From: Oscillospiraceae bacterium
GTDB lineage: Bacteria; Bacillota; Clostridia; Oscillospirales; Ruminococcaceae
Direction of reading: 5' to 3'
DNA length: 6,515 bases
Assembly (NCBI GenBank): GCA_017451665.1
Contig: JAFTNX010000111.1
Location: 1-6,515, forward strand
Shown here: piece by piece, positions 1 to 6,271 of the stretch
Layout: every line of letters starts with the position of its first letter
How positions within the stretch are numbered: the stretch's first letter is position 1
The notes under the pieces: model-generated
The model's input: only the letters and a program-made list of their open reading frames with translations
Database searches by the model: none
What the model was told of the DNA's origin: nothing
Program-made: the position numbers and the translations under genes

Positions 1-1017
1 ACCTGCAAATGCAGCAGGGAAGAGCATTTTTACAGCCTTGATAAAGATAAGCTCCTGCTGTGCTGAACCGTCAAGGATAATTCCCTTGGAATCCAGATAT
101 GCTCTGCCGAGAATACCGATAAGTGTAGCTGCAAAAAGTGAAATGATAACCCATACGATAGCAATGATTGCTGACTTCTTAACGAGCTTCTTGTCCTTGA
201 TAGCCATAAATCTTACAAGAATATGTGGCATTCCGAAGTAACCAAGCGCCCACGCCAAATCGCTTATGATTGAGTTAAAGCCCTTGCCTTCTGTAAGTGA
301 AAGGAAAGCTCCGTCGTCAATGTTCTTAAGAGCTTCAAAGCTTTCGTTAGGTGTGTTGTTGATAATAGCAATAGGAAGTGCAACGATTGCTATTATCATA
401 AGAAGTCCCTGAATGAAGTCAGTCCACGCAACAGCGCTGAACCCACCGAGAAATGTATAAGTAACAATAATAAGTGCTGAAATGATAACTGCGAGCTTTT
501 CGTTTGTAGCAGTTTCAGGTGCACCGAAAACTACCATAAAGAGTTTACCACCTGATACAAATGCAGATGTTGTATAAACAAGGAAGAATACAAAAATAAC
601 AACTGCACATACAAGTCTTACAACAGGTGAATCTGTCTTGAATCTGTTCTGGAAGTATTCCGGAATTGTAATTGAGTCGCCTGCTTTTTCTGTGAATGTT
701 CTGAGACGCTTTGCGACAAAACACCAGTTGAGTACTGTACCGATTGCAAGTCCTACTGCCAGCCAGTAGTTACCCATACCAGTTGCATACGCAGCACCAG
801 GAAGTCCCATAAGAAGCCAGCCACTCATATCTGATGCCTGAGCTGACATTGCTGTTACCCAGCTGCCGAGTGAACGTCCTGCAAGGAAGTAGTCACCCAT
901 TGACTTTGATTTGTTTGTGAAGTAGAAACCAATTCCAAGCATAAGTGCAAGATAACAAGCAAAAGCTATAAGAATAGGAACACTTGCGTTCTGGAAAAGC
1001 TGTTTTAAAAATTCCAT
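1..1017 (-). CDS. putP: Sodium/proline symporter PutP, N-terminal part (runs off left edge)
   Basis: This is an open frame of 339 codons from the ATG at 1017-1015 to the left edge, with no stop. The family is about 500 residues, so roughly two thirds is visible. The product is a multi-spanning inner-membrane protein of the solute:sodium symporter family that imports proline with Na+. Seen in the sequence: a hydrophobic first helix (about residues 12-33), AGRSLG at 46-51 (Arg48, equivalent to E. coli PutP Arg40), ASDMSGWLLMGLP at 61-73 (Asp63, Ser65 and Gly66 match the Na+-site residues Asp55, Ser57 and Gly58), Tyr148 (equivalent to Tyr140), GGFSAVAWTD at 191-200, and GYFGMPHILVRFMA at 259-272. 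These blocks match PutP closely in order and spacing, so proline is the likely substrate, though another solute is possible. The later Na+-site helix lies outside the window. The gene is divergent from pckG. Confidence 0.93.
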   Translation of the reverse strand, partial: MEFLKQLFQNASVPILIAFACYLALMLGIGFYFTNKSKSMGDYFLAGRSLGSWVTAMSAQASDMSGWLLMGLPGAAYATGMGNYWLAVGLAIGTVLNWCFVAKRLRTFTEKAGDSITIPEYFQNRFKTDSPVVRLVCAVVIFVFFLVYTTSAFVSGGKLFMVVFGAPETATNEKLAVIISALIIVTYTFLGGFSAVAWTDFIQGLLMIIAIVALPIAIINNTPNESFEALKNIDDGAFLSLTEGKGFNSIISDLAWALGYFGMPHILVRFMAIKDKKLVKKSAIIAIVWVIISLFAATLIGILGRAYLDSKGIILDGSAQQELIFIKAVKMLFPAAFAG

Positions 1018-1027
1018 AACCTTTTTA

Positions 1028-1035
1028 CCCCTCTT
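1028..1035 (-). promoter_or_regulatory. Ribosome binding site of putP
   Basis: On the minus strand AAGAGGGG lies 10 nt before the ATG at 1017-1015. It supports this start over the internal methionines at codons 26 and 40, which would remove the first membrane helix. Confidence 0.6.
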
Positions 1036-1062
1036 AAATTATTTGTAAAAATATACACAAAA

Positions 1063-1094
1063 ATTATAACACATAATAGTTAATTTTTTGTGAA
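1063..1094 (-). promoter_or_regulatory. Putative extended -10 promoter for putP
   Basis: Read on the minus strand, TGT-TATAAT (1071-1063) is a perfect extended -10. A TTCACA resembling a -35 lies at 1094-1089, but its 20-nt spacer is long, so recognition probably relies on the TGn extension. Transcription would begin near 1056, giving a leader of about 40 nt. A second minus-strand candidate exists further upstream: TATAAT at 1131-1126 with TTAACT at 1155-1150, spacer 18. Its -35 would lie inside the inverted repeat at 1142-1157. Confidence 0.55.
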
Positions 1095-1141
1095 TACCAA
1101 GGAAATATTTACAAAGACCAGAACTATTATAAAACGGGGAA

Positions 1142-1157
1142 TGTTAAAAAGTTAACA
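1142..1157. promoter_or_regulatory. Candidate Rex (NADH/NAD+ sensor) operator
   Basis: TGTTAA-AAAG-TTAACA is a perfect 6+6 inverted repeat with a 4-nt centre. It matches the inner 16 positions of the clostridial Rex consensus TTGTTAANNNNTTAACAA, and only the outermost base on each side differs. It ends 9 bp before the -35 of the pckG promoter and overlaps the -35 of a possible second putP promoter. Rex represses fermentation and redox genes and leaves DNA when NADH is high. A CcpA cre site is less likely because the central CG and 14-bp spacing are absent. No rex gene is visible here. Confidence 0.55.
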
Positions 1158-1166
1158 GATATGCTA

Positions 1167-1195
1167 TTGACATGAAAAAGGCTTTGTTATATAAT
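1167..1195 (+). promoter_or_regulatory. Sigma-A promoter of pckG
   Basis: A perfect TTGACA (1167-1172) and a perfect TATAAT (1190-1195) are separated by exactly 17 bp. The predicted start is near 1202, about 108 nt before the pckG start codon. Such a full-consensus promoter fits the codon bias of pckG in pointing to high expression. Confidence 0.88.
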
Positions 1196-1201
1196 ATATA
1201 C

Positions 1202-1309
1202 GTGGGAAATTTGAATGTTTTTGGAAAACTGAGGATATTCGGATTTCATATTACGGTTTTACCGTCTTAAAACCTCAATGTACGAGGACAGAAAGGATAG
1301 GATTATATT
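1202..1309 (+). other. Long 5' leader of pckG with competing short hairpins
   Basis: The leader of about 108 nt contains no convincing small ORF. Visible pairings are GTTTT 1217-1221 with AAAAC 1225-1229 (loop TGG), ACGGT 1253-1257 with ACCGT 1261-1265 (loop TTT), and an outer TGAGG 1230-1234 with CCTCA 1273-1277. AAAAC 1225-1229 could instead pair with GTTTT 1256-1260, and a second AAAAC lies at 1269-1273. No U-tract follows any stem, so it is not a classical attenuator, and it matches no riboswitch class I recognise. Confidence 0.4.
1299..1302 (+). promoter_or_regulatory. Ribosome binding site of pckG
   Basis: AGGA lies 7 nt before the ATG at 1310. An AAAGGA just upstream (1292-1297) is the stronger match but sits 12 nt from the start, so two overlapping Shine-Dalgarno registers are available. 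Confidence 0.6.
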
Positions 1310-3115
1310 ATGGCAAGTTTGACAAAAAACCCTAATGTTAACGCTTGGGTTGACGAAATGATTGCCCTCACAAAGCCTGATAAGGTTGTTTGGATTGACG
1401 GCAGCACAGAACAGCTTAATGCTTTAAGAGCAGAAGCTACTGAAACAGGAGAAATGACATGGCTCAATCAGGAAGAGCTTCCTGGTTGTCTTTATCACAG
1501 AACAGCAGTAAATGACGTTGCAAGAGTTGAGGACAGAACATTTATCTGTACAAAGACTAAGGAAGATGCAGGCCCTACAAATAACTGGTGCGACCCTGCT
1601 GAAATGTATGCAAAGCTCACACCTATGTATGATGGTGTTATGAAGGGCAGAACAATGTACGTTATCCCATATTCAATGGGACCTATCGGCTCACCACTTG
1701 CTAAGGTTGGTGTTGAAGTTACTGACTCAATCTACGTTGTTCTCAATATGGATATTATGACAAGAGTAGGCACAAGAGCATTTGAAAACCTCGGCGATAC
1801 TTCAAACGACTTCGTAAGAGGACTTCACGCTAAGGCTGACATCGACCCTGAAAACAGATATATCGTTCAGTTCCCTGAGGACAACGCTATCTGGTCAATC
1901 AACTCAGGTTACGGTGGAAACGTACTTCTCGGTAAGAAGTGCTTTGCTCTCAGAATTGCTTCATTCCAGGCTAAGAATGAAGGTTGGATGGCTGAACACA
2001 TGCTTATCCTCGGCGTAGAAAAGCCAGACGGAGAAGTTAAGTACATCACAGCTGCATTCCCATCAGCGTGTGGAAAGACAAACCTTGCTATGCTTATCCC
2101 ACCTGTATGCTACACAGAAAAGGGCTATAAGGTTTGGACAGTAGGTGACGACATTGCTTGGCTCAAGCCTGGTGCTGACGGCAGACTTTATGCTATCAAC
2201 CCAGAAAACGGATTCTTTGGTGTTGCACCTGGAACAAACGCTAAGTCAAACTACAACGCACTTGCTTCAACAAAGAAGAACGCTATTTTTACAAACGTTG
2301 CTATCAACAATGACGATATGACAGTTTGGTGGGAAGGTCTTGACAAGAATCCACCTGTAAATGCAACAGAATGGAAGGGTGCTAAGGTTAACGGCCCTGA
2401 GTTTATAGCTGAAGGCAACAAGCTTGCTCATCCAAACTCAAGATTTACAGCTCCAGCTGAAAACTGCCCATGTATCTCACCTGAATTCAACAATCCAAAC
2501 GGTGTTCCTGTATCAGCTATGATTTTTGGTGGACGTCGTGAAAAGACAACTCCACTGGTATACCAGGCATTTGACTGGACACACGGAACATACATCGGTT
2601 CAGCTGTTTCATCTGAAACAACTGCTGCTGCAACTGGTGCTGTTGGTGTTCTCCGTCACGACCCTATGGCTATGAAGCCATTTATCGGCTACAACGTAGG
2701 CGACTACTGGGCACACTGGCTCGAAATGGGCGAAAAGCTCGGCGACAAGGCTCCAAAGATTTTCAATGTTAACTGGTTCAAGAAGGACGAAAACGGAAAC
2801 TTCATGTGGCCTGGTTTCGGCGACAACATGAGAGTTCTCGACTGGATTATCAAGAGATGTGAAGACGCTGTTGACGCTGAAGAAACAGCTATCGGATACC
2901 TTCCAAAGGCTGAAGATATCAACCTCGAAGGCATTGAAGATGAAGTTACACCTGAAATCCTCGACAAGCTTCTTGCTGTTGACAAGGACCTCTGGGTAGA
3001 GGAAATTGCTGAAATGAGAAGATATTACAATGATGATATCGCTGCTAAGGGTGGCAGAATTCCTGAAGCTCTCATCAAGGAACTCGACAAGCTCGAAGAA
3101 AGACTCGCTAAGTAA
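1310..3115 (+). CDS. pckG: GTP-dependent phosphoenolpyruvate carboxykinase
   Basis: This cytosolic enzyme (EC 4.1.1.32) interconverts oxaloacetate + GTP with PEP + CO2 + GDP. In fermenting Clostridia it often runs toward oxaloacetate, feeding malate or succinate and saving GTP. The 601 residues fit the GTP-type family (about 600) rather than the ATP type (about 540). The guanine-nucleotide kinase loop PSACGKTN is at 251-258 with reactive Cys254, Lys256 and Thr257. Further motifs are VGDDIAW at 278-284 (metal-binding Asp281), AEHMLILG at 228-235 (metal ligand His230), Arg72 in VARVEDRT, GYGGN at 200-204, SRFTAP at 377-382, GGRR at 407-410, and the nucleotide-binding stretch WFKKD...WPGFGDN (489-506). 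No key residue is missing. Lysine is almost always AAG, more strictly than in the downstream genes, which suggests high expression. The gene has its own promoter and terminator and appears monocistronic. Confidence 0.97.
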   Translation: MASLTKNPNVNAWVDEMIALTKPDKVVWIDGSTEQLNALRAEATETGEMTWLNQEELPGCLYHRTAVNDVARVEDRTFICTKTKEDAGPTNNWCDPAEMYAKLTPMYDGVMKGRTMYVIPYSMGPIGSPLAKVGVEVTDSIYVVLNMDIMTRVGTRAFENLGDTSNDFVRGLHAKADIDPENRYIVQFPEDNAIWSINSGYGGNVLLGKKCFALRIASFQAKNEGWMAEHMLILGVEKPDGEVKYITAAFPSACGKTNLAMLIPPVCYTEKGYKVWTVGDDIAWLKPGADGRLYAINPENGFFGVAPGTNAKSNYNALASTKKNAIFTNVAINNDDMTVWWEGLDKNPPVNATEWKGAKVNGPEFIAEGNKLAHPNSRFTAPAENCPCISPEFNNPNGVPVSAMIFGGRREKTTPLVYQAFDWTHGTYIGSAVSSETTAAATGAVGVLRHDPMAMKPFIGYNVGDYWAHWLEMGEKLGDKAPKIFNVNWFKKDENGNFMWPGFGDNMRVLDWIIKRCEDAVDAEETAIGYLPKAEDINLEGIEDEVTPEILDKLLAVDKDLWVEEIAEMRRYYNDDIAAKGGRIPEALIKELDKLEERLAK

Positions 3116-3120
3116 TTGAC

Positions 3121-3140
3121 ATAGCTCGATTGCGAGATAT
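3121..3140. repeat. Short hairpin repeat, copy 1
   Basis: ATAGCTCGATTGCGAGATAT folds as ATA/TAT and CTCG/CGAG arms separated by a G-A mismatch, with loop ATTG. It starts 5 nt after the pckG stop and directly precedes the terminator. The same arms occur at 6356-6377 with a different loop, and the identity on the right arm continues to GCGAGATATAT. This points to a dispersed intergenic repeat rather than a chance stem. Confidence 0.55.
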
Positions 3141-3144
3141 ATTT

Positions 3145-3172
3145 AAAGCACGGCTTATGCCGTGCTTTTTTT
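3145..3172 (+). terminator. Intrinsic terminator of pckG
   Basis: A 10-bp stem, AAAGCACGGC (3145-3154) with GCCGTGCTTT (3159-3168), has a TTAT loop and runs into seven T residues (3166-3172). It separates pckG from the oxidoreductase operon. The A-rich left arm gives some minus-strand activity, but no gene there needs it. Confidence 0.93.
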
Positions 3173-3205
3173 ATTTTGTGTGGTTTATGTTACATTTTAC
3201 CAAAA

Positions 3206-3257
3206 TCGTACGAAAAATCCGAAAAAATTATTGAAAAAGATACAATTGTTATTGAAA
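3206..3257. promoter_or_regulatory. Phased A-tracts and direct repeat upstream of the adh promoter
   Basis: Three A-tracts (3213-3217, 3222-3227, 3234-3238) are spaced about one helical turn apart, which suggests curved DNA or an UP-like element. The 9-mer TTATTGAAA occurs at 3228-3236 and again at 3249-3257, exactly 21 bp (two turns) apart, and the second copy contains the -35. An 8-bp palindrome TCGTACGA lies at 3206-3213. Tandem regulator binding is plausible but unproven. Confidence 0.4.
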
Positions 3258-3281
3258 TTGAACGGTATTGTGTGTTATTAT
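3252..3281 (+). promoter_or_regulatory. Putative promoter of the oxidoreductase operon
   Basis: TTGAAA (3252-3257) and TATTAT (3276-3281) are separated by 18 bp, with a TGT extension (3273-3275) just before the -10. Transcription would start near 3288, some 32 nt before the start codon. TTGAAC (3258-3263) with GATAAT (3282-3287) is an alternative register. The promoter is weaker than that of pckG. Confidence 0.6.
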
Positions 3282-3303
3282 GATAATGAAAGTTTTTTAT
3301 CTT

Positions 3304-3310
3304 AAAGGAG
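3304..3310 (+). promoter_or_regulatory. Ribosome binding site that decides the Fe-ADH start
   Basis: AAAGGAG lies 9 nt before ATG 3320 and 6 nt before an in-frame TTG at 3317. The ATG at near-ideal spacing is preferred, so the protein is 393 residues and the TTG is probably not used. Confidence 0.8.
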
Positions 3311-3319
3311 TGTTTTTTG

Positions 3320-4501
3320 ATGGATAATTTTGAATTTTACAGCCCTACCGAATTTGTTTTCGGAAAGGAAAGAGAAAACGACTGTGGCAAGTACGTTAAA
3401 AAGTACGGTGGCAAAAAGGTGCTTATCCACTATGGTGGAGGTTCAGCAGTAAAGTCGGGACTTCTTGACAGAGTCAAGGCTTCTCTTGACAGCGAGGGCA
3501 TTTCATACATTTGTCTTGGTGGCGTTAAGCCAAACCCAAGAGATACCCTTGTTTATGAGGGCATTGAAATCTGCAAAAAAGAGGGAATTGACTTTATTCT
3601 TTCTGTTGGCGGTGGCTCTTGTATCGACAGCGCAAAGGCTATTGCTATTGGTGTACCTTACGACGGGGATTTCTGGGATTTTTACAGCAAGGGCAAAGCT
3701 ATCGAAAAGGCTCTCCCTGTGGGAACAGTTCTTACAATCGCTGCTGCAGGCAGTGAGGGAAGCCCTTCTTCTGTTATCACCAAGGAAGACGGAATGTTTA
3801 AGAGAGGAACAGGCTCTGACCTTATCAGACCTAAGTTTTCAATTTTAAATCCACAGCTCACCTGCACACTTCCTGCTTATCAGACAGCTTGTGGTGCTAC
3901 TGACATTATGGCTCACGTTTTTGAAAGATACTTTACAAACACTAGTGAAGTTGAAGTTACTGACAGACTTTGCGAAGCTATTTTGCTCACAATGGTTAAG
4001 GAAGTTCCGAGGGTTATTAAAAATCCTGACAACTACGAAGCAAGAGCAAACATTATGTGGGCAGGTACTGTTGCACACAACGACATTGTTGGTGTGGGAA
4101 GAAGTCAGGACTGGAACAGCCACAACATTGAACACGAGCTTTCGGGACTTTATGACGTGGCACACGGTGCAGGACTTGCAGTTGTTATGCCTGCGTGGAT
4201 GGAATTTGTTTATAAGCACAACGTAATGAGATTTGCACAGATGGCAGTGAGAGTTTTTGGCTGTCAGATGAATTTTGAAAACCCTGAGGCTACTGCACTT
4301 GAAGGAATTTACTGCTTCAGAAGATTTTTAAGAGAAATCGGAATGCCTATAAACTTTGAAGAGCTTGGCGCTAAGGAAGAGGACATTCCTGTGCTTGTTG
4401 AAAAGCTGGGACTTGGGGACGGACTTACATGGGGATTTGTAAGACTTTCTTCAAAGGACGTTGCAGAAATCTATATGAACGCTGTAAGAGCAAAGCTCTA
4501 A
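3320..4501 (+). CDS. Iron-containing alcohol dehydrogenase, butanol dehydrogenase/YqhD-like
   Basis: This cytosolic group III (metal-dependent) dehydrogenase interconverts aldehydes or ketones with alcohols using NAD(P)H. With ATG 3320 it has 393 residues, normal for the BDH/YqhD branch. The N-terminal Rossmann-like half carries HYGGGSAVKSG at 37-47 (cofactor phosphate loop) and SVGGGSCIDSAKAIA at 95-109. The AAAGSEGSPSSVIT block is at 141-154. The C-terminal helical half supplies the metal ligands Asp195, His199, His268 and His282, in ATDIMAHVFERYF and NIEHELSGLYDVAHGAGLA; spacing matches E. coli YqhD (194, 198, 267, 281). The substrate cannot be fixed: fermentative aldehyde reduction or removal of reactive aldehydes are both plausible. 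It is the first gene of a three-gene operon, and its stop codon overlaps the ribosome binding site of the next gene. Confidence 0.92.
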   Translation: MDNFEFYSPTEFVFGKERENDCGKYVKKYGGKKVLIHYGGGSAVKSGLLDRVKASLDSEGISYICLGGVKPNPRDTLVYEGIEICKKEGIDFILSVGGGSCIDSAKAIAIGVPYDGDFWDFYSKGKAIEKALPVGTVLTIAAAGSEGSPSSVITKEDGMFKRGTGSDLIRPKFSILNPQLTCTLPAYQTACGATDIMAHVFERYFTNTSEVEVTDRLCEAILLTMVKEVPRVIKNPDNYEARANIMWAGTVAHNDIVGVGRSQDWNSHNIEHELSGLYDVAHGAGLAVVMPAWMEFVYKHNVMRFAQMAVRVFGCQMNFENPEATALEGIYCFRRFLREIGMPINFEELGAKEEDIPVLVEKLGLGDGLTWGFVRLSSKDVAEIYMNAVRAKL

Positions 4502-4506
4502 GGAGG
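4500..4506 (+). promoter_or_regulatory. Ribosome binding site overlapping the Fe-ADH stop codon
   Basis: AAGGAGG begins inside the TAA stop of the upstream gene and ends 4 nt before ATG 4511. The overlap suggests translational coupling, although the spacing is shorter than usual. Confidence 0.75.
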
Positions 4507-4510
4507 ATTT

Positions 4511-5521
4511 ATGAAGGTATTACTTATCGGTGGAACTGGTACTATAAGCAGTGCTATTACAAGACTTCTTGTCAAGAAGGGCGAAGAGGTTTACATTTTA
4601 AACAGAGGTAACAGAAACAACACTCTTCCTGAGGGTGTAAAGGTTATTTCATGTGACATCAACAACGAGGCAGAAGCGACAGAAAAATTAAAGGATATGC
4701 AGTTTGACGCTGTATGCGACTTTATCGGATTTGTACCTTCACAGCTTGAAAGGGATTTCAGACTCTTTAACGGAAAAACCAAGCAGTTTTTGTATATAAG
4801 CTCTGCGTCAGCTTATCACAAGCCGGTCAGACATTATGAAATTACAGAGGGAACAACTCTTGCAAATCCTTACTGGGAATATTCAAGAAACAAGATTGCC
4901 TGCGAGGAATTTTTATTTAAAATGTATCGTGAAAATGGTTTCCCTGTGACAATCATAAGACCAAGCCACACCTATGATGAGAGAAGTGTGCCACTTGGTG
5001 TTCACGGAAACGGTGGAAGCTGGCAGGTTCTAAAGAGAATGCTTGACGGAAAGCAGGTTATCATTCACGGTGACGGCACAAGTTTGTGGACTATCACATG
5101 GAATGAGGATTTTGCTGTGGCATTTGTAGGACTGTTGGGAAATCCTCACGCTATCGGTGAGGCATTCCACATCACAAGCGACGAAAGTGTTACATGGAAT
5201 CAGATTTACAAGGCAATTGCTGACGCTCTGGGAGTTGAATTAAAGCCTTACTATGTTTCATCAAGAATGCTTGCTGATTTGTCAGACTACGATTACGAAG
5301 GCGGACTTATCGGTGACAAGTCAAATTCTGTTGTTTTTGACAATTCAAAGGTTAAAAAGGCTGTACCTGAATTCAACGCTGTCGTTGGCGCAGAGGAAGG
5401 AATTAAAATTGCAGTCGAATATATGCTTTCACACCCTGAAGTACAGGTTGCTGACGAGGAATTTGACGCTTGGTGTGACAAGGTAATCGAAAAAATGGAA
5501 AATCTTAAAAAGGAGTTTTAG
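4511..5521 (+). CDS. NAD(P)-dependent epimerase/dehydratase-like (atypical extended SDR) protein
   Basis: The 336-residue protein has an N-terminal Rossmann fold: KVLLIGGTGTISSAI at 2-16, then LNRGN at 30-34. Arg32 after the second strand favours NADP. The loop reads GxxGxxS (Gly7, Gly10, Ser13) rather than the GxxGxxG of typical extended SDRs, a pattern seen in atypical SDRs near the isoflavone-reductase and CSP41-like groups. FLYISSASAY (93-102) and YSRNK (124-128) supply a Ser and a YxxxK pair, so catalysis is possible. IIRPSHTY (148-155) and GDGTSLWTITWNEDFA (187-202) are the usual substrate-side blocks of sugar-nucleotide epimerase relatives. The C-terminal 30 residues are acidic and helical. 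The substrate is unknown. It lies 9 nt after the Fe-ADH gene and 3 nt before the next SDR, so it is probably cotranscribed with both. Confidence 0.85.
   Translation: MKVLLIGGTGTISSAITRLLVKKGEEVYILNRGNRNNTLPEGVKVISCDINNEAEATEKLKDMQFDAVCDFIGFVPSQLERDFRLFNGKTKQFLYISSASAYHKPVRHYEITEGTTLANPYWEYSRNKIACEEFLFKMYRENGFPVTIIRPSHTYDERSVPLGVHGNGGSWQVLKRMLDGKQVIIHGDGTSLWTITWNEDFAVAFVGLLGNPHAIGEAFHITSDESVTWNQIYKAIADALGVELKPYYVSSRMLADLSDYDYEGGLIGDKSNSVVFDNSKVKKAVPEFNAVVGAEEGIKIAVEYMLSHPEVQVADEEFDAWCDKVIEKMENLKKEF
5507..5515 (+). promoter_or_regulatory. Ribosome binding site of the second SDR, inside the preceding gene
   Basis: AAAAAGGAG lies within the last codons of the epimerase-like gene and ends 9 nt before ATG 5525. 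It fixes that start and supports coupling within the operon. Confidence 0.8.
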
Positions 5522-5524
5522 AAA

Positions 5525-6271
5525 ATGGTTGACGTAAGAGGAAAATGGGCGTTTATTACAGGTGCAAGCAGAGGTATCGGTTATCTCACAGCTAAATTTA
5601 TGGCTGAAAAGGGTTGTAATCTTATTCTTCACGGAAGAAAGGTTGAAAATTGTCAGAAGGTTTACGACGAAGTAACAGCTATGGGAGTTGAGGCTAAGAT
5701 TGTTGCAGGTGAGCTTTCAGACCTTGATGCAGTAGAAAGAATTTTAAGTGAAATTGACGCATTCGGCGTTGATGTTGACATTGTTTTAAACAACGCAGCA
5801 GTTCAGATTGCATACAGAAACGAGTATTTCAAGACACCTGTTGCTGACTACACAGAAAGCTTTAAGATTAACACAATTGCACCTGCTATGATTTGTTATC
5901 ACTTTATGCCAAAGATGATTGAAAAGGGATTCGGAAGAATTTTAAATACAACAAGTGGTATCAGACTTGAGCCACAGCAGGCAGGTTACTCTGCTTCAAA
6001 GGCTGCACTTGACAAGATTACTATTGATTTAGGCTCAACCGTTCAGGGAACTGATGTTATGATTAACCTCACAGACCCGGGCTGGTGCAGAACTGATTTG
6101 GGTGGTCCACACGCTCCGAATGCTCCTGAAAGTGCTATCCCTGGAATTGTTGTTGGTGTATTTGTTGACGACAAGAAGTCTGGCAGATATTTAAACGCTC
6201 CACATTTTACAGGAATGACTCTTGAGGACGCTGTTAAAAAGGCAGAAGCTGAATTTGAAAGTCCATACTAA
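5525..6271 (+). CDS. Classical short-chain dehydrogenase/reductase
   Basis: The 248-residue protein fits the classical SDR length of about 250. The cofactor loop TGASRGIG is at 12-19. HGRK (36-39) with Arg38 suggests NADP(H) preference. The structural NNAA motif is at 89-92, Asn116 is the catalytic-tetrad Asn, and Ser144, Tyr155 and Lys159 (in NTTSGI and YSASK) complete the tetrad. DPGWCRTDLGGPHA (184-197) follows the sixth strand and resembles carbonyl-reductase-type SDRs. All residues for activity are present. The family reduces ketones or oxidises secondary alcohols, but this substrate cannot be inferred; FabG-like, sugar, sterol or xenobiotic carbonyl substrates are all open. The gene starts 3 nt after the epimerase-like stop and ends the operon. 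No canonical terminator follows directly; a structured element starts at once. Confidence 0.92.
   Translation: MVDVRGKWAFITGASRGIGYLTAKFMAEKGCNLILHGRKVENCQKVYDEVTAMGVEAKIVAGELSDLDAVERILSEIDAFGVDVDIVLNNAAVQIAYRNEYFKTPVADYTESFKINTIAPAMICYHFMPKMIEKGFGRILNTTSGIRLEPQQAGYSASKAALDKITIDLGSTVQGTDVMINLTDPGWCRTDLGGPHAPNAPESAIPGIVVGVFVDDKKSGRYLNAPHFTGMTLEDAVKKAEAEFESPY

Noticed and set aside
38..241. Plus-strand open frame of 67 codons at the left end
   Set aside because: It lies antisense to the clearly conserved putP frame and has no ribosome binding site.
1084..1105. TTTTGTGAATACC as a second Rex site
   Set aside because: Only one half-site (TTGTGAA) is present, and the expected second half reads AAGGAAA.
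1142..1157. Reading the inverted repeat as a CcpA cre site
   Set aside because: A classical cre is 14 bp with a central CG. This repeat is 16 bp with centre AAAG and fits Rex better.
2704..2985. Minus-strand open frame of 93 codons inside pckG
   Set aside because: Serine-rich, low-complexity translation opposite a conserved catalytic region, with no promoter or ribosome binding site, so it is a shadow of pckG.
3317..3319. In-frame TTG as the start of the Fe-ADH gene, giving 394 residues
   Set aside because: The ATG immediately after it has 9-nt spacing from AAAGGAG, which is near ideal, so the TTG is probably not used.
3845..4219. Minus-strand open frame of 124 codons inside the Fe-ADH gene
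   Set aside because: It lies opposite the metal-binding region of a well-conserved enzyme and resembles no family, so it is a shadow frame.
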